Positions 16,240 through 24,238 of a DNA stretch of 64,000 nt are shown piece after piece. The DNA is taken from assembly GCA_016788585.1 (NCBI GenBank), contig JAEURP010000011.1, positions 62,001 to 126,000 on the forward strand. The letters run 5' to 3'. Numbering within the stretch: the first letter of the stretch is position 1; each line of letters starts with the position of its first letter. The notes under the pieces were generated by a model, which did not search any database, had not been told where the DNA came from, and saw nothing but the letters and a program-made list of their open reading frames with translations. Made by a program: the position numbers and the translations under genes. This stretch comes from Chthonomonas sp. (GTDB taxonomy: Bacteria > Armatimonadota > Fimbriimonadia > Fimbriimonadales > Fimbriimonadaceae).

Positions 16240-18051
16240 CTAGCGCTTTAGCACAAACTTGCGCTTGGTCTTGTCGAATCCTTGCTCGACTTTCTTCGCA
16301 TCGTAGTGCCAGACCGGCGAGCCCGAGCGTTGATAGAAGCAAGCGTAGCTGCTCAGCAACGAGGCAACCAGTCGTCGGCTGACGCGGCGAACCACATTGA
16401 CTTCCCACAGCAGGGTGAGGAAGTCCGCGCCCTTCGGCCAGTGGCTCATCACTTCGCGTACGACATCGAATGTTGAAAGTCCTTCGCTTCGACCTTGGAG
16501 CTCTCGAAGCTCTTCCATGCGTTGGCTTGTAATGAAAACTACCGGATCGGTTTGATCAAGCCAAGCGAATTCGAACACGTTTGCCTTCGGCGTGCTCGTC
16601 AAGCTGAAAACCGCGCCGGACTCGACTGGCTGCTCATAGAACCAATCGATAAAGCCAAAGAGAAGGCGATCTTCCATGTTTGCCCACACCTGAAGCTCGC
16701 GCCCATCTCGATCCTGCAGGATGATTTCTTGGTGCTTGGGCTCATTTGGAACCCAGCCCAGAGGAATCTGGCAAAGCGGGAAGGTCCCGAGTTCTCGGTG
16801 CGTCGACTTCAGCACGCAACGAATGGACTCTGGCAATTGCTTTGGTACGGTACTGATGTCTTCGTCGTTTACATCCATCGCCAATGGGTGGTTCAGGAGC
16901 TTGCGAAGGGTCGAGCTGAGGCCGTCATCGTTGAGTTCGGCATCAACAAATTCTCCTTCTTCATCCTTAACATCCGTCTGTTCGAAATTGAAGAAGTCCT
17001 TGATCGTGTCGACAATCTCGGGTACGACGCCAGGCTTATTGAAGCGATCACCGCCAACCCACAAGACTTCCTTGCGGGCTTTGAGGGCTTCCATGAGGCC
17101 AGCCATGTCATCGGGGAAGGTCTTTACGGTTGGGGTGATTTCGTAGAACTCTTCGAGAAGCTTTGTCGCGGTCACGCTGCCCTCGGCGGCAACAATCTTC
17201 TTGACCATTTTGTCCACATCTCCGGTCTTAACTTCAATCGGCGCAGCGTCTTCAATCTCGACGCTTGGTGCAAGCTTGTCGGCAACCTTGATCGCCGTGC
17301 TTAGCCACTTCTTGGTTTGGTCGGCGGGGTAAAGAATTCCATCGGGAGAGTACACAAAACCGTCCGTCGAGAAGAGAATCTCGTTGAATTTCTTCCAATC
17401 GTATTCAAGGAATGCGTGCGCGTCTTGTGGGTTCAGGGCACGGAATGCGACCGCGCCAAAGAGCTTCGTACTTACTGGAGCGGCCTTTTCTAGAGCGGCT
17501 CGAATGGACTTCTCATTTCTGAAATCGGTACCAGCGAGTTTCTTACTGAGAGCGTCGACGTCATCTGCGTTGAGACCATGGAGTTCGAAAGCTGTTGCCT
17601 CTGGCTCGTCGCTTGCCGCAAAAACCCATGACTTCAGGAACAGCCTCTTGCCATCGGTGAGTCCGATTTGGGAGCTATTGGTGATGACGCGGATAGCTTG
17701 CTCCTCGTTGGCTTCAGGCTGCGTAATGCTGAGCTCATTTACGACCAAGCTAAGCGGCATTGGACCACCAAAGCGATCTACGATCAGGCGGATTTGCTCG
17801 GCAAATGGTCTACCTGCGCCTTCAAGTCTTGCCGCGGGCATCCATCGGCGCTCATTGTAAGCGAACTTGTTTGGATTAGAAGCCAGGAGGGAACGCACTT
17901 CAGCGAGGCCAAGTCCTTCTTTGCTCAATCGGTCTGCAATTTCGCTTAGCTTGACGACGTTTTGGAGCTCGGACAATTGGGCTAAGATCAAGCGATCGGC
18001 GTATTCGCGGGCGATTTGTTCTTCTGGGTTAATTGCGGTGGTTTTGGCCAA
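16240..18051 (-). CDS. 603-residue protein with winged-helix-like repeats, unknown
   Basis: No signal peptide or membrane segment; acidic and mostly helical. The N-terminal part (about 15-95) reads like winged-helix modules of the HARE-HTH type (LSELQNVVKLSEIADRLSKEGLGLAEVRSLL, then IRLIVDRFGGPMPLSLVVNELS), and comparable units seem to recur near 110-150 and 275-350. The C-terminal half has alternating charged and aromatic segments and ends with a basic KTKRKFVLKR tail. I recognise no catalytic motif. It could be a DNA- or RNA-binding scaffold. It precedes rpsT at 29 bp and may share a transcript. Confidence 0.75.
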   Translation of the reverse strand: MAKTTAINPEEQIAREYADRLILAQLSELQNVVKLSEIADRLSKEGLGLAEVRSLLASNPNKFAYNERRWMPAARLEGAGRPFAEQIRLIVDRFGGPMPLSLVVNELSITQPEANEEQAIRVITNSSQIGLTDGKRLFLKSWVFAASDEPEATAFELHGLNADDVDALSKKLAGTDFRNEKSIRAALEKAAPVSTKLFGAVAFRALNPQDAHAFLEYDWKKFNEILFSTDGFVYSPDGILYPADQTKKWLSTAIKVADKLAPSVEIEDAAPIEVKTGDVDKMVKKIVAAEGSVTATKLLEEFYEITPTVKTFPDDMAGLMEALKARKEVLWVGGDRFNKPGVVPEIVDTIKDFFNFEQTDVKDEEGEFVDAELNDDGLSSTLRKLLNHPLAMDVNDEDISTVPKQLPESIRCVLKSTHRELGTFPLCQIPLGWVPNEPKHQEIILQDRDGRELQVWANMEDRLLFGFIDWFYEQPVESGAVFSLTSTPKANVFEFAWLDQTDPVVFITSQRMEELRELQGRSEGLSTFDVVREVMSHWPKGADFLTLLWEVNVVRRVSRRLVASLLSSYACFYQRSGSPVWHYDAKKVEQGFDKTKRKFVLKR

Positions 18052-18107
18052 GTGAAATCCTCGGCGCCAAGGCGGGCGCGAACCCTAATTATAGCACTTC
18101 GAGTGAG

Positions 18108-19067
18108 TTAAACGCTACCTGTCGGCATGACGACAAACTGCCGATAAACGCGGCGCTGCGCAGCGCTGAGCGGTAGCCGAGCAATCTCTTCGGCCGTCTT
18201 CCAATCTTCAAATTCCTGGTCTCGCACGTCCTGGACTCGCAGCTTAATGCGGTGATGGGTGATAACATGGCGTATCTCACCGATGACCTCGCCGCTCCAT
18301 GGTTCTTCTCGGGTCGGAAACTCCCACATGCCACCAGCCCATTCACTGGATGCCGTTTGACGTATGGCATATGATCCCATTCGCCGACAAAGCGCGGCGT
18401 ATCGGATCAACTCCACGCTTTCTTTTTTCACTTTCGGAACTGGATATTGCAGGGGGTTCTCCTTTCCCTTGCACTGACTCTCAATTGGGCAGGTCGAGCA
18501 GCTGGCTTCTCGAGGGCGACACACTCGTGCTCCCAACTCCATTAGCGCCTGATTCCACTCTCCGGGTGCCTCTTTAAACACGACCCCGTTGGCCCAGCCT
18601 CTAGCTAGATTGGCAAGTTTCGGCAATTCCGCATTCGAGCCCATTAGGCGCGCATAGACGCGATGAACATTGCCGTCCACGGCCGGCACGGCCTCGCCGA
18701 GACAGATAGAGGCGATTGCACCAGCCGTGTACATGCCAACTCCAGGAACCTTGAGCCACTCCGAATAGCTTTTTGGGAAGCCGTGCTCGACAATCCATTG
18801 GGCACCCCGATGCAAGTTCCGGGCACGTTGGTAGTATCCGAGGCCGGCCCAAAGCCCCAAAACGTCTTGCACATCGGCCTTCGCCAAATGGTGAACGGTC
18901 GGAAGTTTCTCGAGCCAACGTTCCCAATACGGTATGACCGTCGCCACCTGAGTTTGCTGGCACATCACCTCGCTAAGCCAGATCGCATACGGGTCTTTTG
19001 TGCGACGCCAAGGCAGGTCTCGCCCTTCGGCTCGGTACCAAGCTAATAACTCATTTTGAAAGTTCAG
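18108..19067 (-). CDS. mutY: A/G-specific adenine glycosylase MutY (CTG start)
   Basis: 319 residues. MutY removes adenine opposite 8-oxoguanine. In-frame sequence upstream of the first standard start (GTG 18968) encodes an excellent MutY N-terminus (FQNELLAWYRAEGRDLPWR, KDPYAIWLSE), including the catalytic Glu33 just before VMCQQTQVATVIPYWERW. No ATG, GTG or TTG lies in frame upstream of it before a stop at about 19120, but a CTG at 19067 gives exactly the expected length and overlaps the pyrF stop as CTGA. The helix-hairpin-helix VPGVGMYTAGA with Asp in AVDGNVHRVYAR, and the 4Fe-4S ligands C-x6-C-x2-C-x5-C, follow; then the NUDIX-like C-terminal domain. Confidence 0.92.
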   Translation of the reverse strand: MNFQNELLAWYRAEGRDLPWRRTKDPYAIWLSEVMCQQTQVATVIPYWERWLEKLPTVHHLAKADVQDVLGLWAGLGYYQRARNLHRGAQWIVEHGFPKSYSEWLKVPGVGMYTAGAIASICLGEAVPAVDGNVHRVYARLMGSNAELPKLANLARGWANGVVFKEAPGEWNQALMELGARVCRPREASCSTCPIESQCKGKENPLQYPVPKVKKESVELIRYAALCRRMGSYAIRQTASSEWAGGMWEFPTREEPWSGEVIGEIRHVITHHRIKLRVQDVRDQEFEDWKTAEEIARLPLSAAQRRVYRQFVVMPTGSV

Positions 19068-19780
19068 TGGCTGCCTGCCACGTCGTAGAGTTCGTAGTCT
19101 GCAAGGGTACGCGCCGGATCATCGCTTGCCATCAGACCCCGCCCAATCACCAAATAGTCGGCACCGTCAGCAATCGCTTGCTGCCCCGTTCCCGTCCGGC
19201 TGTGATCGTGGGTGCTTTGGTCAGGACGCCGAATGCCTGGGGTCACTACTACGCCGTGACCGATCGCCTTACGGATGTCTTTAACTTCTTCCGGGCTCGA
19301 CACGACCCCATCCATTCCGCAATCTACAGCCAATTTGCTCAAGTAGGCCATGTGCTCGGGAACCGAGCGATTGGTGCCCAAATGGTCGGTTAGAATGTGC
19401 TGATTGAGTGACGTAAGTACGCTTACCGCCAGGAGAATCGGCTGCAATTCCTCGCTATGCGTTCGTGCTTCTTCCACGGCCGCCGTCATCATCGCTGGTC
19501 CGCCAGAGGCATGAAGGGTCATCATCCAAACGCCATGCCGCGTCGCTTCACGTACTGCCAGAGCGACAGAATTTGGAATGTCGTGAAACTTAAGGTCGAG
19601 AAAGATGCGTTGGGCTCCGGCTTCGCGCAGCGTTTCGATAACCCCAAGTCCGTGTGGCAGGGTGAGCGCATGCCCGACCTTGAACCCTCCAACGTACGGA
19701 CTAAGTCGCCTGATCGCATCGACTGCATCAGCGACACTGCTTGTATCTAAAGCACAGATGACTTTTCTCTGAATTCCCAT
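19064..19780 (-). CDS. pyrF: orotidine 5'-phosphate decarboxylase
   Basis: 238 residues. PyrF makes UMP from OMP, the last step of de novo pyrimidine synthesis. The N-terminal VICALDTSS strand, FKVGHALTLPHG, the catalytic DLKFHDIPN (D-x-K-x2-D) motif and the C-terminal VVTPGIRRP and ADYLVIGRGLMASDDP phosphate-binding loops are complete. It is followed by mutY through a CTGA overlap. Confidence 0.96.
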   Translation of the reverse strand: MGIQRKVICALDTSSVADAVDAIRRLSPYVGGFKVGHALTLPHGLGVIETLREAGAQRIFLDLKFHDIPNSVALAVREATRHGVWMMTLHASGGPAMMTAAVEEARTHSEELQPILLAVSVLTSLNQHILTDHLGTNRSVPEHMAYLSKLAVDCGMDGVVSSPEEVKDIRKAIGHGVVVTPGIRRPDQSTHDHSRTGTGQQAIADGADYLVIGRGLMASDDPARTLADYELYDVAGSH

Positions 19781-19830
19781 CCTATTTCATCCTACACCAT
19801 TCGGGACGGCTTGTCGGGTTCAATCGAAAC

Positions 19831-21264
19831 ATGATTCTCCACGAGGAGCTACTGATCGATGGCCTGTTTGTGGGCGGCCCGTGCGATACGTCCATTGCAA
19901 AGCAGATCGCTACCTCACCCTACGATGGCTCGCGGGTCGGGGTTGCCGCCGAAGGGACTTGGTCAGAAGCCGACGCAGCCCTACAGGCTTCCACTCGGGC
20001 CTTCTTAAAGTGGTCGCGGACTCCTCGCCAAGATCGTCAGGGGCTCATTCTCGCCTGCGCTGAGGCCATTCAGAAGCACAAGGCAGAACTCTGCGAACTG
20101 ATGGCGCTTGAGATTGGAAAACCCATCGACGTCGGCAGCGCAGAGATTGACAGGGCCGTAATCACGTTTAAGCTCGCTGCCAAATTTTTGGAAGAACCGG
20201 AATGGACTTCGATAGATGTCTCCTACGATGTCCGCTCTGCTGGAGCAACGGTCGAATCGCGGCGCGAAGCGATCGGTCCAGTCCTTTGCATCACTCCCTT
20301 CAATTGGCCCATTAACCTCGCTGCTCACAAAATAGCTCCTGCACTAGCGGCTGGAAACACCGTGATTCTCAAAGGCTCGGAGCAAGCTTCGCTTTGCACG
20401 TTACGGCTGGCGAGAATTCTTCAATCGGTGGGGCTACCAAATGGCGTGCTAAATGCGCTGAACTGCGAACCTGAAACTACAGAACGGATGGCATTGGACG
20501 CCCGTGTAAAGATGGTCTCATTTACCGGATCCGAGCGTATCGGCTGGCAACTCAAAGAAAAGTGCTGGAACAAGAGAGTGAGCCTCGAACTTGGGGGTAC
20601 GGCTTCCATCTATGTCCACAACGACGTCGATGTGTCTGGCCTGGCCGAGCAGATCGCAAAGAGCGCTTTTGGTTACGCAGGGCAGACCTGCATTTCGGCC
20701 CAAAATGTCTATATCCACTTCGATGTTTACGATGCGTTGCGAGAAGGCCTGATTCAGGCTACAAACGGCTTGGCAGCCGGCGACCCCAGAAAATCAGGAG
20801 TCATCTGTGGGCCCGTAATCAGCAAAAGCGCAGCTGAGCGGATCGAAACTTGGGTGAATGGTTCGGGAGGCAAAGTAATCGCTGGTGGAGGCCGTACAAA
20901 AACCCTGCTTCAACCCACGTTGCTCGAATCACCAAATCCGAACTCAGATGCGGTAGCACAGGAAATCTTTGGACCCGTACTGAACTTGCAACGCGTGGAT
21001 GTGCCTAGTATGGCAATGGTGGAACTTGCCCGCTCTCAGTACGGCATTCACCATTCGATATTCACGAAGTCCAACGATCTCGTGGACCAATTCTTGAAGT
21101 TCGTATCATGCGGCGGACTGATCGTCAATGATGTGCCCACTCTCCGTTTCGACGCCATGCCGTATGGCGGAGTTAAGCGCAGCGGCTTTGGGCGGGAGGG
21201 GGTCCGCTATGCAATCGAAGAAATGACCGAATTACGAGCGGTGGTTCGGCGAGACTTACCTTGA
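19831..21264 (+). CDS. NAD(P)-dependent aldehyde dehydrogenase
   Basis: 477 residues. ALDH superfamily: ITPFNWPINLAAHKIAPALAAGNTVILK cofactor region, SFTGSERIGW, catalytic Glu253 in LELGGTAS and catalytic Cys287 in GQTCISAQNVYIH, and a C-terminal MPYGGVKRSGFGREG segment. Substrate cannot be read; the shape is that of glyceraldehyde-3-phosphate, lactaldehyde or related small-aldehyde members. The next gene starts 24 bp later, so they may be co-transcribed. Confidence 0.93.
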   Translation: MILHEELLIDGLFVGGPCDTSIAKQIATSPYDGSRVGVAAEGTWSEADAALQASTRAFLKWSRTPRQDRQGLILACAEAIQKHKAELCELMALEIGKPIDVGSAEIDRAVITFKLAAKFLEEPEWTSIDVSYDVRSAGATVESRREAIGPVLCITPFNWPINLAAHKIAPALAAGNTVILKGSEQASLCTLRLARILQSVGLPNGVLNALNCEPETTERMALDARVKMVSFTGSERIGWQLKEKCWNKRVSLELGGTASIYVHNDVDVSGLAEQIAKSAFGYAGQTCISAQNVYIHFDVYDALREGLIQATNGLAAGDPRKSGVICGPVISKSAAERIETWVNGSGGKVIAGGGRTKTLLQPTLLESPNPNSDAVAQEIFGPVLNLQRVDVPSMAMVELARSQYGIHHSIFTKSNDLVDQFLKFVSCGGLIVNDVPTLRFDAMPYGGVKRSGFGREGVRYAIEEMTELRAVVRRDLP

Positions 21265-21287
21265 TCTCGGTACAACCAAGAGGCGTA

Positions 21288-22649
21288 ATGAAGGTCACTC
21301 ATGTTTCAATTCAACCCACTGAAGCAGCACAAAATGCCGGGCGTCCTTCCTTAACCCCCGAGCTTCTGGCAGCCAGCGGCGCCCGATACAGCCGCAACAA
21401 CGAAGGCTTGGAGTCGATCCTCGCCAAGATAGACCCACAGAACCTCGACAAGTCGGTCGATGGAATCTTTCGGATGATCGACTATGGGCACCAGTCCATT
21501 GCCGACATGGCACCGATTGCGATGTTCATGGATGGCATTACCATGTGGCTAGCCTATCTGGTCTGGTCGCAGGTGCCCACGGCAGGAGGGCAAGAATCAA
21601 GCACTCGCTACCTAAAACTCGCGATTAGCGATCTCCCAAGCGCCGACGATCTTGAAATCCCAGTTGCTCATCACGGCGAATGGAATGACCTTATGACCCG
21701 AAGTATGGAGGGCTATGAGGCCGCCTATCGAGTTTGGGAGAACTTTGCGGAATCCAACCCAGAAGCTACGCGCATTCCCAAAGGGCTCATAGAAGACCCT
21801 AGTGATAAGGCCCAAAAGCAGGTCGCAAGGATGAGAAGGAACTTCGCCTTCGATCGAGCCCGCTACCTTCTTCCAGTGGCATTGCGCACGAACATGATGC
21901 TGGTAATGTCGGCTCGTGGCTGGGTCCAATTGACGCAGTGGCTCCTTAGTCACTACTTGCCTGAAGCCAACCACCTCGGTCGCCTGATCGTGGGTGAGCT
22001 CGGACTTTCGGCACCTCGGCTACTTCGCCATGCAACCGAGAAGGACTCCATCGTTAAGGGGCATCTAGACGAATTGGCTGCGCTTAGCTCTTTTTCCACG
22101 ACTCAACCAGAAGTTGGCGTCAGCATTTTGATGCCAAGTGGGGCCAGCAACGCCGATCTAGCGGACTCGTTGCGCCACCACGATAACCGCTATGCTTACT
22201 TCGGCGAGGCGATTCGGCGCACTGCAGTTCGGGTCGCTTGGCCCAAGATGGCCTTTGCCGAGATTCGTGACTTGAACCGCCACCGAACGGGAACCAAGTA
22301 TTGCCCGCCGCTCGGCCTCGGATTCTATGGAGCAGAAGACCAGTTTCCAACTGCCCTGACCGAGGAGCTTTCGGACTTGCTAAGGATCGGCGCAGAAGTC
22401 ACACAGCGAGGCATCGAACTGGCAAAAGGCGGTTTCCATGCATTTCCGTACTTCTACGTGCTTGGAACCGAGTTCTACTTTGAGCATACGATGACGGCAG
22501 ACAAGTTCGTGTATGAATCCGAGTTACGCACAGGGACCGGGGCTCACTACCGCTATGCGGACCAAATGCGCGAAGCCTTAGCGAAATGGTACGAACAGGT
22601 TCCCGAAACGAAGGGCCTCATCCTAGAAGGCTCCGCTGAGCCAGAGTAA
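21288..22649 (+). CDS. tandem ThyX-like (flavin-dependent thymidylate synthase family) protein
   Basis: 453 residues from the ATG at 21288, which has AAGAGG upstream. The protein is two ThyX-like halves. The first (about 25-240) has GHQSIADMAPI and QESSTRYLKL, resembling the xEH and S-x-R-Y part of the flavin/dUMP signature, but the RHR triplet is lost. The second (about 260-440) keeps RHR (331-333, LNRHRTGTKY) but has no S-x-R-Y. Each half also resembles the ThyX C-terminal region (ARYLLPVALRTNMML; YVLGTEFYFEHTM with AHYRYADQMREAL). ThyX makes dTMP with FAD and methylene-THF. Whether this version is active is open. It follows the aldehyde dehydrogenase. Confidence 0.8.
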   Translation: MKVTHVSIQPTEAAQNAGRPSLTPELLAASGARYSRNNEGLESILAKIDPQNLDKSVDGIFRMIDYGHQSIADMAPIAMFMDGITMWLAYLVWSQVPTAGGQESSTRYLKLAISDLPSADDLEIPVAHHGEWNDLMTRSMEGYEAAYRVWENFAESNPEATRIPKGLIEDPSDKAQKQVARMRRNFAFDRARYLLPVALRTNMMLVMSARGWVQLTQWLLSHYLPEANHLGRLIVGELGLSAPRLLRHATEKDSIVKGHLDELAALSSFSTTQPEVGVSILMPSGASNADLADSLRHHDNRYAYFGEAIRRTAVRVAWPKMAFAEIRDLNRHRTGTKYCPPLGLGFYGAEDQFPTALTEELSDLLRIGAEVTQRGIELAKGGFHAFPYFYVLGTEFYFEHTMTADKFVYESELRTGTGAHYRYADQMREALAKWYEQVPETKGLILEGSAEPE

Positions 22650-22651
22650 TC

Positions 22652-23989
22652 CTACTCAAATCCTTCAGGCAGCTTGCCGAGCTTCATTTCGATCGCGAAG
22701 TCTCGAGCGCGCGCGCCGATGTTGGCCCGTTCGTTCGCCGAAGCGTTTTCTCGCTTGAACACGGCCGCCGACAGGCGTAGAAGCTCACGCGGTTCCATGT
22801 CTCTCAAAACGATGCCCTTGACATCCCCATCTTGCAGTCTCACCTGCATGGCGCCATCAGCAGTCCACAGTTCGTAGTCCTTGTCGGTAGCTTCACCCCC
22901 ACCGCGAACCATGATTGGCCGAGCATATGTGGCCCCTGAGATTCCACCCTCAAGCCAACGTCTGAACTCGCCTAACCGCCGGAGCCGAGCAATTCTCACC
23001 GCGTGCCGACCACGATCTTCTTTTCGATCGAGCATGTCAGCTGCCGTATCGAATTCGTAGTTAGAGATCAGTCCGGCGACTTCGTCGGTTGGCGGTGGCT
23101 CAGGGCTCTGCTGACCCGGGTCGCCTTCAGAATTCGCGGGCTTACTTGCTTCGGTACTGCTTCCTGAGCCAGTGACTGGCGATTCAGAGGGCGACTGATT
23201 TGAATCACTTGACTTTTCTTGCTTCTTGGCCGCGACTGAATTGGGGCTCGGCTTTAAAGCCTGGCCATTCGCGTTCACGTTTGCAACCATTTTGCCGAGG
23301 AAAGCCAAGGCGGCAACACAGAGGACGATACCTACCGCGATTGCCGCTAGACGAAGTCCACTCTGATTCGGCTCGCGCTGGGGCTCCAATGAGAACCCCG
23401 GGACCGTCGCTGGATGGATAGGTTGCCCCACTGGTGCCGGTTCGTCGTGCGGTGGAATCATCCAGACATTGACCGTCTCGACAATGTGCTTCAGGTTTCG
23501 TGGCCCCAAATTCGTGGCCTTAAATGGAAGCTTGCCTCGAACAACAGCGTAGATCGCGTCACTGATGGCGATACCGCCAGCTTTCGCTTCGTGTTGAAGC
23601 CTTGAGGCAACATTTACACCGTCGCCAATAACATCGTTGGGTAGCAGGATTACGTCGCCTAGGTGAACTCCAATTCGGTGCTTAAGCACTTCGGAGCCAG
23701 GCAATTTCTCATTCTGCAACCGAATGGCCTCTTGGATGTCAATTGCGGCTTGAACGGCGGCAACAGCGCTACTGAAGCAAACCAACATCCCGTCGCCGGT
23801 GCCCTTCACGAGCGACGATCCGTGGCGCTGGCATATCTCTCTTACCAGTGCCGTATCTCTTTCAAGGAGACGAACCGCCTTTGCCTCATCGATTCCAGCT
23901 AGCGTAGAGAAGCCAACGACGTCCGTAAACACGATTGCCGCCAGCATTCTTTGGCCCTGTTGACCACCGGGAGAAGCTGCTTGATCCAT
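22652..23989 (-). CDS. membrane class III nucleotidyl cyclase with N-terminal catalytic domain
   Basis: 445 residues. Residues about 14-180 form a class III adenylate/guanylate cyclase domain: metal Asp23 in FTDVVGFST, the LVKGTGDGMLVCFS segment (Lys62, Asp67), GVHLGDVI, and DGVNVASRLQ with the transition-state Asn/Arg. Lys62 suggests adenylate cyclase, by family rule. A Pro-rich stretch precedes one membrane helix (about 205-228), then an Asn/Ser/Pro/Gln-rich linker and a C-terminal domain of about 140 residues, probably outside the cytoplasm. The catalytic domain is N-terminal, the reverse of the more common sensor-first order. Convergent with the ThyX-like gene, 2 bp apart. Confidence 0.9.
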   Translation of the reverse strand: MDQAASPGGQQGQRMLAAIVFTDVVGFSTLAGIDEAKAVRLLERDTALVREICQRHGSSLVKGTGDGMLVCFSSAVAAVQAAIDIQEAIRLQNEKLPGSEVLKHRIGVHLGDVILLPNDVIGDGVNVASRLQHEAKAGGIAISDAIYAVVRGKLPFKATNLGPRNLKHIVETVNVWMIPPHDEPAPVGQPIHPATVPGFSLEPQREPNQSGLRLAAIAVGIVLCVAALAFLGKMVANVNANGQALKPSPNSVAAKKQEKSSDSNQSPSESPVTGSGSSTEASKPANSEGDPGQQSPEPPPTDEVAGLISNYEFDTAADMLDRKEDRGRHAVRIARLRRLGEFRRWLEGGISGATYARPIMVRGGGEATDKDYELWTADGAMQVRLQDGDVKGIVLRDMEPRELLRLSAAVFKRENASANERANIGARARDFAIEMKLGKLPEGFE

Positions 23990-23999
23990 TCTCTGTTAA

Positions 24000-24199
24000 A
24001 TCAGTAGTACAAGACGCATGCTGTTGTTCCCGAGAATCCACAAACTTTTCTTTGCGTAATGAACTAATTGCAATTGTTGAGGCGTCAACCATTCGAAAGA
24101 GACCCATAAAAGGGGTCTGTGTTGAAAGCAATCATAAAAACACAAGAAGACGATAAGCACAAGACCTGAAGTCGCCCACCGAAAGGTGGGCTTTTTTTT
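24000..24199 (+). ncRNA. candidate small RNA or leader ending in a strong terminator
   Basis: No protein gene lies on plus between 22649 and 24239, yet a strong plus-strand terminator ends at 24199. In front of it are a hairpin AGACCC/GGGTCT (24100-24118) and an alternative pairing of GGTCTGTG (24114-24121) with CACAAGACC (24158-24166, one bulge), which exclude each other. This fits a small RNA or an attenuator leader for the lipoprotein at 24239. The 5' end is not determined; I see no clear promoter. Confidence 0.4.
24174..24199 (+). terminator. intrinsic terminator without an upstream gene
   Basis: GCCCACC-GAAA-GGTGGGC followed by eight T residues on the plus strand: a textbook intrinsic terminator with a stable tetraloop. 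It lies 40 bp before the lipoprotein start and downstream of no plus-strand gene. Confidence 0.85.
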
Positions 24200-24238
24200 G
24201 TTCCTGACGTGAACCTGGCACTTCTGCTATCCTAAGTT

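Noticed and set aside
18108-19067. Pseudogene reading of mutY because of a missing start
   Set aside because: All catalytic and cluster residues are in one open frame; only the start codon is unusual, so the gene is probably intact.
23935-24156. Small 73-residue plus-strand frame under the candidate leader
   Set aside because: It overlaps the cyclase start, lacks a good ribosome binding site and resembles no protein; a non-coding transcript is more likely.
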